Source: XYA12-FULL-58-9 sp001798605
GTDB lineage: Bacteria > Myxococcota > XYA12-FULL-58-9
Assembly (NCBI GenBank): GCA_036736205.1
Contig: DAINMX010000028.1
Coordinates: 1-41,575, forward strand
DNA length: 41,575 bases
Direction of reading: 5' to 3'
Shown piece after piece: positions 1 to 8,837 of this stretch. Each line of letters starts with the position of its first letter. The stretch's first letter is position 1. Position numbers and translations under genes: made by a program. A model generated the notes under the pieces. It worked only from the letters and a program-made list of their open reading frames with translations. It had not been told where the DNA came from and searched no databases.

Positions 1-904
1 CGGCAGCGAACATCCGGTCGCCAGTGTACCGGGTGTTCTCGTAGGGGGCGATATGGCAATCCACGACACGCGCCGAGTTGGGCTTTGCATCATGGACCGA
101 AATGAAACGAGCTTCTCGACCGATGATCGAGCGTGTGCCTTTCGCTAGCTTTCGATCTTCAGTCCTTGGGGTGTTGGCTCGGACTTTGGAGTGCGGAGGC
201 CGACTGAGTTTGCCGATTGGAATGGCTCCACCGTCGGCGGTGAAACAAAGTTGGTCTATGCCTGCATGCTCCCCAGAACAGAGTTTTTGCCGAGCCTGAT
301 TGCGCCGTTGCTGCAAATACTCTTCAGCATCATGACCAACTTGGTAGGTCACTCGTTCAGCCTTGGTCCGGTCGACTTTCTGCTCGTGGTGCTCCATTGA
401 GTCGACGGCATCGCCGAACGTCATGCGTGTTGTGAGGTCTGTCAACGCTCGCTCGAAAGCCAGTGATACTCCACCGTGCTCGAGTCCCAGCCATTGGCGC
501 ACTGGGTTTGTTCCGCGATGGCAAGCGCGGCAGTGAAGATGGGTGCAAGGAAAGCGAACACGATGACCGAGAGGCTCGACCTCAACCGAGTCGGAGTGAC
601 GCTCACAACGTCGGCCGCATTCGCATTGGCCCGAAAGCTCTATCGCGAGCCTATCCAAATCCTCAGCAACAACAGCCCATAGCCCCTCTTCAAAGCGGCG
701 AGAAATGGCCAAGATTTCTTCTTCCATGCCCCCAAGCCGCAGGCGTTGTTCGTCCGGCAGCGCCTGCCAAAATTGCGACCAGATTGTCTTGGCAAAGGCG
801 ATCATCTTGTCTACAAGCTCGTCCCGGGTCCTTGGCTTTCTCCTGTAAAAATTACAGATTTCACAGGCTTCTTGGACGACGAATAAGCGCCGTTCAAGGG
901 CCAA
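1..904 (-). CDS. Transposase-like protein with zinc ribbon, 3' end cut by window edge
   Basis: One minus-strand frame stays open from the window edge up to a stop at 920-922, about 300 codons, with no frameshift. The translation has a CEICNFY stretch near its start. It then has a cysteine cluster (GQCECGRRCERH, then PCTHLHCRACHRG around 520-630) that looks like a zinc ribbon. Later come CFTADGGAIPIGKL and YENTRYTGDRMFAA at the edge. A cysteine cluster followed by an Asp-containing strand resembles ISKra4-type DDE transposases; that family call is an inference from architecture. The first ATG is at 803-805; the only earlier start codon is TTG at 902-904, used here as the outer limit. The protein continues beyond the window. 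Another possibility is an uncharacterised zinc-ribbon protein of mobile-element origin. Confidence 0.5.
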   Translation of the reverse strand, partial: MALERRLFVVQEACEICNFYRRKPRTRDELVDKMIAFAKTIWSQFWQALPDEQRLRLGGMEEEILAISRRFEEGLWAVVAEDLDRLAIELSGQCECGRRCERHSDSVEVEPLGHRVRFPCTHLHCRACHRGTNPVRQWLGLEHGGVSLAFERALTDLTTRMTFGDAVDSMEHHEQKVDRTKAERVTYQVGHDAEEYLQQRRNQARQKLCSGEHAGIDQLCFTADGGAIPIGKLSRPPHSKVRANTPRTEDRKLAKGTRSIIGREARFISVHDAKPNSARVVDCHIAPYENTRYTGDRMFAA

Positions 905-931
905 TGGCCCATTTCTACTTCACTCAATCGA

Positions 932-1010
932 GCCCGCTTTGTTGTGTGGGAGGCAACCAAGTGCTCCCGTCCAGCAACGACCTCATTGCCTCCCACACAA
1001 CGAAGCGGGC
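932..1010. repeat. Large imperfect inverted repeat (25-bp arms)
   Basis: Arms 932-956 and 986-1010 are reverse complements with one mismatch in 25, separated by 29 bases. Each arm contains TTGTGTGGGAGGCAA or its complement. The hairpin lies between the transposase-like gene (start at or before 904) and the 3' end of the gene finishing at 1092. It could end the upstream operon's transcript, but there is no T tract. It could also be the outer end of an insertion sequence or a dispersed palindromic element. Confidence 0.8.
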
Positions 1011-1091
1011 AATCGCACCGGCCTCCGTCTTCGATAACAACGCGGGCTGGTTCCGGTGCGAAACGGCAACTATTTTCGAGAAGAGATGAGC

Positions 1092-3329
1092 TCAATACCG
1101 AGCTTCGAGGGCGAGCTTTGCGAGGTGGAACCAAGCATACCTCTCAGGTCGTTCATCTTGGTAATGCACGACGCCGTAGCGGCCGAGCACCGTGAAGTGG
1201 TCGCCGATGGTTTGACTGAGCTCGAGGAAAGTGTCGAGGGCCGCGTCACCACGATCGGAGACAGGGTCGGTGCTACCTAGCATAGGGTCGCGCTTGTGGA
1301 ACCACAGTCCACCGGAGGCAATGACACGACCGCCTGGCCAGACGTTGACGCGGGCGTGGGCCTTGATCCGTTGTTGATAGTCGAACTCCGTGTCGTACTT
1401 AGAAGCGTCTTCCCAAATCGCCGAATAACTTACCCAAAAATGGCTGCGCGGTACCCGGTCGGTACCCAGGCGCACCTGCACCTTGCGGCTCTCGCCGCGA
1501 CCGCAGTTGCTATTCTCGCCCTCGTCGCAGAAATCGCCGAGCCAGTAGACCTCCTCGCGCCCATTGTTCGTGATGTCCTTGTTTTTGTAATCGAGCAATA
1601 GGGAAATATCTTCATCACGGGTGAAGCCCCAGGTGATTCGCTGGGAGACATTCAAATCGAGAGGCATTTCACTCTTGGCCACATAGGAAACCTCACCCAG
1701 GTCGTTGAACTGTGGCAACCAAGGATTCGCCCACATGTCGAGATTGGTCACCAACCGCAGGCCTGACATGGGTTTGATGGTTGCCTCCAGCCTGCCGCCC
1801 GTCTCGTTGCGTCCCGCCAGGCCATGGAGCTCGTCCCGTTGGGCTCTGGGGCGCGAGTGGGGGTTGTCGAAGACCGCGTCATAGTACCGCCCTGACAGTG
1901 TTATCTCACCCCACGATCCAGGACTGTAAATCGCTCGCGCGAATACTGCGTTTCCACCCAAGTCGGTGCGAGCATACTCCGCGGCCACGTCAACCGAACC
2001 CACACCAAATCTGAGATTGGCACCCATCGCACCATACTCATTTCGATCACGCGGCATGCGTGCCGACCACGAGAAGGTCGGCTGCGCAGACGTCGCAATG
2101 TTGAAATCAGTTTGACCCCAATACCCGGTGACACCGAAACGGGTACGCTCGCTGATCTCAAACGTTACATTGCCACCTGCCAGTTTCTCGTCGTATGCGT
2201 CACGAATAGTCTCGTAACGATAACTCGGCTGTTCAAGATCCGCGGCATCGTAGATGCGACTCGACCGACACATGTGGTCGTCGCCGCAGGTGTAGCCCTC
2301 AGGGCAATCGCCGTCGGTGTCGCAGATGTTGACACCGTACCATTCGTCAAAGCCATGGTTGAAGTCGTATTGGTACAGGTCGTTGGGAGTCCACGAACCG
2401 AAGGCAGTGACGTCGAGCCACCCAAAACCGGTTTCTACGTCCGTCATCGAAATCGCCACCCCGAGCTGCCCCGAGCGACCGCCAATACGGCCATCCGAGT
2501 TGTATTGGCTCAACATGTCGTTTTCTGCCCAACCGTGTGGCTCGGACTTGGTCGTCGTGTCGAAGGTGAGGCGCTCGCCAAACCCGACCGTGTAGCTGCC
2601 AAGGATCACGCTCCACGCGCCGTAGCCGCCGTAGACGTAACCCCCTTCGATATCCAAGGCATTGCCAGGACCATCACTTACCATTTGCCCCCGGCGCCGG
2701 TCCCATTGGACATCGGTGCGACGGCGATGGGTGAGCAGAGCCCCCGCGCCGAGAGAGCCGAACCCCGTTGTGCGCATTTGCAGATAGCTCTGTGGTCCGC
2801 GGCTGCGCTCGAGCAGCGTATCGATACCAACGGAATCACGCCCGAACCCCTCGAGCCACAGAGAACCTAGCTCGACCTCAGCTCTGAGGTCAGTGGTCGA
2901 ATCAACTGGCAACTCCGAACTGCCACCGACGGTGGCGAAAGGAGAGAGAGAGCGCAACAAACGGGGAGTCATGCCTTCAACCCCCAACAGGCCCTCGAGA
3001 CTCTCGAACGCACCATGTTCAGCGCGGTAGGCGACGATGGCATCCGCCAGCTCGTAGGTCACCCCTGGCAACTCGTAGAGCAGATACCTGTCCGCCCGAT
3101 TGAGATTGAGTGGTCGCTCGAACAATGCTTCCAGAACCTCGAGGCTGTCTGCTTCGACATCACCACTGTCATAGAGTTCATATAGGTCATCGAGACTCTC
3201 GATCTCGAGTTCCACTTCGTAATCCCGAGCCCAAGCCACCGACGAAACGGCAAGCACGGCACTCACCGTTGCCGTAACGCCGATTGCTGCCGCCGCAAAT
3301 GACGGCTTCGTTGTCGTACGTTCAGTCAC
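1092..3329 (-). CDS. Helix-hairpin-helix (ComEA-like) protein fused to an outer-membrane beta-barrel
   Basis: The 745-residue protein has a signal peptide (hydrophobic AAAAIGVTATVSAVLAVSS, cleavage near AWA-RD). A helix-hairpin-helix region lies at about residues 70-130 (LNLNRADRYLLYELPGV, then YRAEHGAFESLEGLLGV), a fold that binds DNA non-specifically in ComEA. About 600 residues of alternating polar/aromatic strands follow and end in an aromatic residue (ALEARY), as in BAM-assembled barrels. A small cysteine-rich insert (CDTDGDCPEGYTCGDDHMC) sits at about residue 340, probably in an extracellular loop. The start is GTG at 3329, overlapping the nuclease gene's TGA by 8 bases, so the two are translationally coupled. 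The combination suggests a DNA-binding outer-membrane protein. The barrel call is by pattern, and the DNA role is inferred from the HhH domain and the nuclease neighbour. Confidence 0.75.
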   Translation of the reverse strand: MTERTTTKPSFAAAAIGVTATVSAVLAVSSVAWARDYEVELEIESLDDLYELYDSGDVEADSLEVLEALFERPLNLNRADRYLLYELPGVTYELADAIVAYRAEHGAFESLEGLLGVEGMTPRLLRSLSPFATVGGSSELPVDSTTDLRAEVELGSLWLEGFGRDSVGIDTLLERSRGPQSYLQMRTTGFGSLGAGALLTHRRRTDVQWDRRRGQMVSDGPGNALDIEGGYVYGGYGAWSVILGSYTVGFGERLTFDTTTKSEPHGWAENDMLSQYNSDGRIGGRSGQLGVAISMTDVETGFGWLDVTAFGSWTPNDLYQYDFNHGFDEWYGVNICDTDGDCPEGYTCGDDHMCRSSRIYDAADLEQPSYRYETIRDAYDEKLAGGNVTFEISERTRFGVTGYWGQTDFNIATSAQPTFSWSARMPRDRNEYGAMGANLRFGVGSVDVAAEYARTDLGGNAVFARAIYSPGSWGEITLSGRYYDAVFDNPHSRPRAQRDELHGLAGRNETGGRLEATIKPMSGLRLVTNLDMWANPWLPQFNDLGEVSYVAKSEMPLDLNVSQRITWGFTRDEDISLLLDYKNKDITNNGREEVYWLGDFCDEGENSNCGRGESRKVQVRLGTDRVPRSHFWVSYSAIWEDASKYDTEFDYQQRIKAHARVNVWPGGRVIASGGLWFHKRDPMLGSTDPVSDRGDAALDTFLELSQTIGDHFTVLGRYGVVHYQDERPERYAWFHLAKLALEARY

Positions 3330-3858
3330 AGTTCACCGCCCCCGGCGACTCGCCGCACATTCCCCACAATCCTACGCCTGCGTCTGCGGCGTCCTGCTGA
3401 ATGGCAGCGAACTCGGCGCAATGCCCGGCACCGTTCGGAGCTACCCGCAGCACGCGCCCATGCCCTCGTTCGAGTAGAGTCCGATTGATCATGCGGCCAT
3501 CCAAATACACATAGGCGAGCAACCGATTGAAGCGGTCATCGCACTCGACATCGTACTCGAGGTCAACGGTCTTTCCGGCAACCAATAATCTGTTCTGCGC
3601 TGCGGCCTCATCGCCATAGCAGTCGGATTCCTCATTGGTAGAGTGAGCCACCTCTGGGGCATCAATGAGCAAGTAACGCACTTGTTCGCCCGTTTCGAAA
3701 ACGACGGTGTCGCCATCGAGGACCTCGACGACCTTGGCACTCGCGGGACCGCAAGAGTTCGGTGCAGTTTCTTCAATGATGCAAGCCGGGTTAAGAGCCA
3801 GGCAGCCCATGAAAAATCCGAGGCCAACCATTGGAACTGATGAAGGTTGCTCGGTCAT
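3322..3858 (-). CDS. Staphylococcal-nuclease-type (thermonuclease) lipoprotein
   Basis: The 178-residue protein has a lipoprotein-like N-terminus (GLGFFMGCLALNPAC; Cys after FFMG or after NPA) followed by one SNase domain. Recognisable parts are VLDGDTVVF, VRYLLIDAPEV (the Arg, Asp and Glu of the Ca2+ and catalytic site) and RFNRLLAYVYLDG (second catalytic Arg). Homologues cut DNA and RNA with Ca2+, and this one should be anchored in the envelope. The start at 3858 is chosen because its ATG overlaps the TGA of the upstream lamin-tail gene (ATGA at 3855-3858); the longer frame from 3912 would add 18 residues that do not look like a signal peptide. It is the middle gene of a three-gene operon. 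Its 3' end overlaps the HhH-barrel gene by 8 bases. The family call is secure; the natural substrate is inferred. Confidence 0.88.
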   Translation of the reverse strand: MTEQPSSVPMVGLGFFMGCLALNPACIIEETAPNSCGPASAKVVEVLDGDTVVFETGEQVRYLLIDAPEVAHSTNEESDCYGDEAAAQNRLLVAGKTVDLEYDVECDDRFNRLLAYVYLDGRMINRTLLERGHGRVLRVAPNGAGHCAEFAAIQQDAADAGVGLWGMCGESPGAVNCD

Positions 3859-6059
3859 GGGCACTCCGGATTGGCACTGCCCGCGGTGCCAAGGCCGGCC
3901 ACAGAGCACCAATTACCAAGCACGTCATTGAACGTGGGGTCGGTCGCGTCGGGGTCGAGGGAATATGACCTGCCCGAATGAATCGCCGACGAGGTCAATG
4001 GATAGGACACTCCATCAATAACCGTACCATTCGACTCGATAATGATATGTGCCTCGGTCACCGAGGTCGACGAGTTGGGCAAAGACCAACCCGGCAGAAT
4101 CACATCGGCCACCGCAGCGTCACCCCCTAGCACGGCAAAGCTTCCCGCAGCGAGACTGAAACACTGGAGAGCCTCAACAGTCTTGGTGGTCATGCTGGTC
4201 GTGCCACTTTGCACCTGCAAGCCATTCAGGTCGACAGGCCCAGCGGCAACATAGACTTCCATCCACTCACGTCCCCCATCGGTGCCATCTGGGTCGGGAT
4301 AGACCTCCGTGATCACCAAATCACCGACCCCGGGAGCGTTGACGAGACGAGGTGTGGTTCCTTCCCAACATGCATTGCCGCACAGATCGTTCACGCTACC
4401 GGGGGTCCCCGTACCTTCAAAGGTGCCGGTCGTCCGGCTGGCACAGAATGTCTCGACGTCGTCGTTTTCCGTATCACCGATCCTGAGCGGGTCGAGACCT
4501 ACCGACACACCCTCTGAAGTGACAGGATATTGAGCCCCATCGAGCACACCCCGACCCGAACGGACTTGCAGCAGTCCGCCGTTGTACAGGGTCAAACCTT
4601 CTGCCAAGATCCCCACAACGACGTTGCCATTGTCTGCAAGTTCTCGCGAAGCGCCAATGACGCCATACTCCCCGGCTGAGATGCTCGCACACTCAACACC
4701 GACAATGTCGACACTGCGACCGCTGCCGCCCTCTGACTCGTTGTAGACAAGAGAGCCGTTTAGGTCGAACGACGCGGTTCCTGCATTGTAGACTTCGAGC
4801 CATTCCTTGCCAGCGTCTGCTCCCACCGCATCGGCATAGACCTCCGTGATGACGAGATCGCCCACTTGCGCTGACACCACCTCACGCATGTCCAAGCCGT
4901 CGAGGCAGGTGCCCTTGCCACAAAGTGTCGTGTTTTCTGCACCGGGACTGCCGACATTCAGGCCCAGGGCGTCGTAGGTGTCCCCGGTGGCGACGCACCA
5001 GTATTGGCCATCATCATTGAGGATGCTGTCGGGCCCGACCCCCTGGTCAAAGGTTAGACTGAAACCCGTTCGCGGCTCCGGTGGTCCCCCCTCCCGGCCA
5101 TACCAGATTGCATCAACCAGCGTTTCCTTACAAAGCAAAGAGATCTCCGCATCGGTGCTGTTGAGCCCGCCCAAACTCTCTCCCCAAGTGGCCCAGGAGT
5201 AGTCGACAAACGGTTCGGCACCATCCCCAAACACGAATCGGTCGCGAGATGCCACCGGGCTCGCACCTCTGACAAAATGGACGCTCTCGCTGGTATCATG
5301 GCAGAGATTGTCATCGCCACAACGCATGTCGCTGGGACATTGGCCATCGTTGCAGGTCGGGCATTGGCAAACCTTGTTGGCATCACAGGTTTGCCCGACG
5401 CGCGGGCAGTCAGCGTCGGTCTGACAGCGGCAGTCCGCAGCTGAATCACAATATTGCCCGCCGGAACAAGCATCGGCGGCATTGCACTCGCAGTTACCAC
5501 ATTTTCCACAAAGCATGCCGTCAGGACATTCTTCGTCGGTGGTGCAGGTCCCCGAGAGCTCACACAGCCCGTTGGCACTGCAGGTCATTTGGCCTGCGCA
5601 GGGCGTGACGTCGTCACAGCGAATGCCGCTGTGGCATTTTTTGTCGTCGCCGCAGGTCATCGGGTCAGGGCAAGTGTCGTGACGGCATCCCTCTTGTTCA
5701 CAAGTCTGCAGAGTCAACCGACGTATGGCCAGGCGATTGAGATCAAGAAGTTGCGAAGTGGCGTTGTACACTTCAATCCACTCACGCCCTTTGTCGGTGC
5801 TGGAGCAATGTTCTTCCACGACACCGCAGGTGTCACTGACACTCCAGTTGCACGGAGGTTCTGCACCTTCACAGGCACCACGGGTGGGGTGGCTATCACA
5901 ATTGTCCGCTGGTTCAGCCATGACCTCACTGATGACCAGGTCCCCTGGAAGCATCTGGCAGGCTTCACCCACGTCTGGTTTGGTGTCACATGCCCACGCA
6001 ACCACCGCAGCCGCAACGGAGGCCGAGATCAACAGCTTGGATGTTTGCGAGTTTTTCAC
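3855..6059 (-). CDS. Lipoprotein with three lamin-tail (LTD) domains and a cysteine-rich segment
   Basis: The 734-residue protein starts with GTG at 6059 (GAGG Shine-Dalgarno 8 bases upstream) and has a lipobox ending AWAC at about residue 24. Three repeats share the lamin-tail signature: GDLVISEVMAEP...REWIEVYN, GDLVITEVYADA...KEWLEVYN and GDLVITEVYPDP...REWMEVYV, at about residues 38, 395 and 580. Between the first and second lies a Cys-rich stretch of short CxxDxxCPxGxxC-like units. LTDs are immunoglobulin-fold domains that in bacterial surface proteins often accompany nucleases and phosphoesterases. Here the gene heads an operon with a nuclease and an HhH barrel, so a surface scaffold or DNA-holding role is plausible but inferred. 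The 89-base gap before the TPR gene's 3' end (6060-6148) shows no clear terminator. Confidence 0.8.
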   Translation of the reverse strand: MKNSQTSKLLISASVAAAVVAWACDTKPDVGEACQMLPGDLVISEVMAEPADNCDSHPTRGACEGAEPPCNWSVSDTCGVVEEHCSSTDKGREWIEVYNATSQLLDLNRLAIRRLTLQTCEQEGCRHDTCPDPMTCGDDKKCHSGIRCDDVTPCAGQMTCSANGLCELSGTCTTDEECPDGMLCGKCGNCECNAADACSGGQYCDSAADCRCQTDADCPRVGQTCDANKVCQCPTCNDGQCPSDMRCGDDNLCHDTSESVHFVRGASPVASRDRFVFGDGAEPFVDYSWATWGESLGGLNSTDAEISLLCKETLVDAIWYGREGGPPEPRTGFSLTFDQGVGPDSILNDDGQYWCVATGDTYDALGLNVGSPGAENTTLCGKGTCLDGLDMREVVSAQVGDLVITEVYADAVGADAGKEWLEVYNAGTASFDLNGSLVYNESEGGSGRSVDIVGVECASISAGEYGVIGASRELADNGNVVVGILAEGLTLYNGGLLQVRSGRGVLDGAQYPVTSEGVSVGLDPLRIGDTENDDVETFCASRTTGTFEGTGTPGSVNDLCGNACWEGTTPRLVNAPGVGDLVITEVYPDPDGTDGGREWMEVYVAAGPVDLNGLQVQSGTTSMTTKTVEALQCFSLAAGSFAVLGGDAAVADVILPGWSLPNSSTSVTEAHIIIESNGTVIDGVSYPLTSSAIHSGRSYSLDPDATDPTFNDVLGNWCSVAGLGTAGSANPECP

Positions 6060-6148
6060 ATCTGCACCTCACACCAATCCATTAACACACGCGTGCCGTA
6101 CCCCACCCTCGCCTGAGTACATCTGCTTCCGTGCGATACAGGCCAGGC

Positions 6149-8155
6149 TCACGGGGCCTTTGTCGCTGGGGCTTGCGGCGCAAGGCGTTCCAACGCCAAA
6201 ACAGCGTCAGTGTAGTCGGGCTCCACTTGCACTGCTGCAGTGTACGCCGCAATCGCGTCTTTCGTGCGACCAAGCTTCTCCTGGACCTTGCCCAAATGGA
6301 AGCTCGCCTCTGCATTGCGCGGGTCAATTTCTACTGCCTGCCCAAACGCTCTGACCGCGGAGCGATCATCACGAGCCTTGTAGAAATAGGTCAGGCCAAG
6401 AAGATAGTAGGCTCTCGCGTATCTGGGATTGATGGCGATGGCATTTTTGTAATGGAGAATCGCCTCTGGGATCTTGTTGAGATTATGAAATGCGAGACCG
6501 AGTTCCACGTGTGCGTCGCTCGATTCGGGATCTGCCTTGATGGCTGCCTGGTAGGCCTTCAATTCCGCATCACGGTCATTGCGGGCGAAATACACCCGTC
6601 CCATGCCGAGGTGAGCTTCCGCGTGCCGCGGGTCGAGCACCAGCGCCTTGCTAAAAGCCGTCGTTGCCTCGACGATATTGCCGCGACGCAACTCGAGTTT
6701 GCCGAGTCCAGCCCATGCCTCCGGGGAGTTAGGTGCAAGTTCGACAGCCCGTTCAAACTCAGGAATGGCCCGCTTGGAGAAGCCGTAGTCCAACAGAGCT
6801 TCTGCGAGATGAACGCGAATGGCCGCATTCTTGTCGTCGTAATCGAGAGCTGTCTCATAGGAAGTGATCGCCTGTTCCCAATCTTTGCGCGCGGCATAAG
6901 CTTGACCAAGCATGTGATAGGCTTCAGGGTCCCGAGTCTCCAAGCGGACAACCTCTTGGAACGCCCCCACCGCCTTTTGGTACTGCTTGTCCTTCATGTA
7001 GGCCAAACCAATCTTACGATGGGTGGCGGCGTCCTCCGAGTGCTCTTTGAGTGCGCTCTTGAATGAGCGCAAAGCCTCGGTGATCTTTCCTTGTTGATAG
7101 TAGATCTCCCCAACATGCAGCTGCGCATCCCGGTGGTTGGGCTCGAACTTGAGAAGTGACTGAAACGCCGCCAGAGCTTCCTCTGGCTTGTTGATCTTAT
7201 AATACGCCAAGCCCAGATTGAAGGCGGCATCGCCAAATTGCGGGTCAGCTGCGACCGCCATTTTGAAGTACGCGATGGTATTCTCAGACTGGTCGAGTTT
7301 GTCGAACACGACGCCAAGATTGTTCAAGGCTCGAGCATCACGGGGGTCTGCTTTGATTGCATCGTTGTAGGCCGCCACCGCAGCAGGATACTCCTGCCGC
7401 CTTTGATAAACGACACCGAGATTGTAGTGGGCGGCGGCATCTTCTGGATTGACCTTGATAGCCTGCTTGAACGTCTGGATCGCCTTTTCGTTGAAACCGC
7501 GCTCGGCATAGGCCTTGCCGAGATTCACCAACGCAAGGGTGTACTTGGGATCGAGCCGCAGTGTCGCGCGATATTCCGTGATCGCCTGTTCGATTTCGCC
7601 GTCCCTCTCGAGCGCGACTCCCCGGTTGAAGTGAGCGGCCACAAAGGAAGGTCGCAGACGAATGGCCCGCGCAAATTCCTCTGCTGCAATCTCGTACCTC
7701 TGGAGATGCAGATAAGTGAGCCCCAAATCAAACGGTATCTCGGGCGCGCTCGGATTGAGTTGTTCGGCGGATGACAACGCGACTGCTGCCCGTGTGTAAT
7801 CACCAGCCCAGCGAAGGCACAACCCCAGAGCATAAAAGCCGTCGTCGTCCTCAGGGGCCAGTTTCGTCGCCAATTCAAATGCACCAATCGCCTTGGCCAA
7901 CATCTCACTGTCTTCAACATTGGCGCGCGGCACCGCTTTGCGGAAATATGCGAGTCCGATGGCATATTGATGGGTCGGATTCTCTGGCTCCGCTGCAATG
8001 AGTTTCGAATAGGCCGCGATGACTTGATCGGGATCGTCAATCGGCACCTTTTCCGGAAGCACACCACCAACAGGTTCCTGAGCCTGGCCCACCTGAGCCA
8101 TCCCCAACAAGACAGCCAACGCGACTGTGACCCTTTTCGTAATGTCGTGTTTCAC
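6149..8155 (-). CDS. Exported TPR-repeat protein
   Basis: The 668-residue protein has a signal peptide (KRVTVALAVLLGMAQVGQA) followed by about 17 tandem tetratricopeptide repeats spanning nearly the whole chain, with the usual pattern such as AHFNRGVALERDGEIEQA and AHYNLGVVYQRRQEYPAA. TPR arrays are protein-binding scaffolds. Start choice: GTG at 8155 overlaps the TGA of the preceding lipoprotein gene (GTGA) and has GGAGGGAG just upstream. The frame also opens further upstream to 8248, but those residues precede an internal signal peptide. This is the last gene of the seven-gene envelope operon, and its export fits a periplasmic scaffold linking the barrels and lipoprotein of the same operon. 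The exact function is unknown. Confidence 0.85.
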   Translation of the reverse strand: MKHDITKRVTVALAVLLGMAQVGQAQEPVGGVLPEKVPIDDPDQVIAAYSKLIAAEPENPTHQYAIGLAYFRKAVPRANVEDSEMLAKAIGAFELATKLAPEDDDGFYALGLCLRWAGDYTRAAVALSSAEQLNPSAPEIPFDLGLTYLHLQRYEIAAEEFARAIRLRPSFVAAHFNRGVALERDGEIEQAITEYRATLRLDPKYTLALVNLGKAYAERGFNEKAIQTFKQAIKVNPEDAAAHYNLGVVYQRRQEYPAAVAAYNDAIKADPRDARALNNLGVVFDKLDQSENTIAYFKMAVAADPQFGDAAFNLGLAYYKINKPEEALAAFQSLLKFEPNHRDAQLHVGEIYYQQGKITEALRSFKSALKEHSEDAATHRKIGLAYMKDKQYQKAVGAFQEVVRLETRDPEAYHMLGQAYAARKDWEQAITSYETALDYDDKNAAIRVHLAEALLDYGFSKRAIPEFERAVELAPNSPEAWAGLGKLELRRGNIVEATTAFSKALVLDPRHAEAHLGMGRVYFARNDRDAELKAYQAAIKADPESSDAHVELGLAFHNLNKIPEAILHYKNAIAINPRYARAYYLLGLTYFYKARDDRSAVRAFGQAVEIDPRNAEASFHLGKVQEKLGRTKDAIAAYTAAVQVEPDYTDAVLALERLAPQAPATKAP

Positions 8156-8829
8156 CAGCTCCCTCCCCACAGTGCGCTGTCCTCTGCCCATGGGCTTCCC
8201 AGACCTCCACCACTTGACGCCATCAGCTTGTCTCGAGTCTGCAGCCATTGGTTCTTGACGAGCTCCACCTCCTTTTCGATCTCCGCGAGATCGAGCCTGG
8301 TCTCCTTGGCGCCGCCGATGTACTCGTCAACCTGTCCTTCGTAGTCCGCAAGCTCAATATCCTGCGCCCCTCGAACATTGTTGCGTTTGACCAGCTTGGC
8401 CTTCGCCAATTCATACTTCGCCTTGGCGACCATGATCAGCTCGTCTTGCGCTGCCAGCTTCGCCCGGAGAAATCCGAGTTGCTCATGCAGATAATCGATC
8501 TTCAACAGAAAGACTTCGCCTGCCATCACCGAGAGCTGCGCCCGCTTCTCGTCGCCCTTTTCGGCTGCACGATCACCGTCTTCCTCGGCTTCATCGACCT
8601 GCAACTCGGCATCCACAATATCCAGCTTTGTTTGATGGATCTCACGGGACAGTCGCTCGCGCTCGTCAATCGCGATGCTCACGTCATTCTCTGCATCGAA
8701 AAGCAGCAGTTTGTTCTCGATGGTAATCTCCGCCAACAGGTCTCGATCCACCGTATAGCCCAAGCCGCTGCACCCGGGAATCGCAATTCCCGTGCACACC
8801 CACAACCCGGCTGTCCTGAGAATTTTCAT
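8152..8829 (-). CDS. Coiled-coil lipoprotein of the TPR/barrel operon
   Basis: The 225-residue protein begins MKILRTAGLWVCTGIAIPGC, with a lipobox ending IPGC, so it should be lipidated. The rest is charged and helical (ERERLSREIHQTKLDIVDAE, AKAKYELAKAKLVKRNN) and predicts long coiled coils, ending in a Gly/Ser/Trp-rich tail (SSGGGLGSPWAEDSALWGG). ATG at 8829 has GAGGT six bases upstream; an in-frame GTG at 8841 overlaps the preceding gene's stop and would add four residues. It sits between two TPR genes and overlaps the next gene by GTGA. Its position recalls the lipoprotein partner (GltK) of the myxobacterial GltABC complex, but I see no sequence motif that proves homology. Confidence 0.75.
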   Translation of the reverse strand: MKILRTAGLWVCTGIAIPGCSGLGYTVDRDLLAEITIENKLLLFDAENDVSIAIDERERLSREIHQTKLDIVDAELQVDEAEEDGDRAAEKGDEKRAQLSVMAGEVFLLKIDYLHEQLGFLRAKLAAQDELIMVAKAKYELAKAKLVKRNNVRGAQDIELADYEGQVDEYIGGAKETRLDLAEIEKEVELVKNQWLQTRDKLMASSGGGLGSPWAEDSALWGGSW

Positions 8830-8837
8830 GGTCGACC

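Noticed and set aside
463..1089. 208-codon plus-strand frame near the left edge
   Set aside because: It runs opposite to the transposase-like frame and through both hairpin arms; no domain seen.
811..1134. 107-codon minus-strand frame covering the hairpin
   Set aside because: Most of it is translation of the two palindrome arms, and it overlaps the 5' part of the transposase-like frame in another phase.
2112..2870. 252-codon plus-strand frame
   Set aside because: Antisense to the HhH-barrel gene; low-information Val/Arg/Pro-rich translation, no start context.
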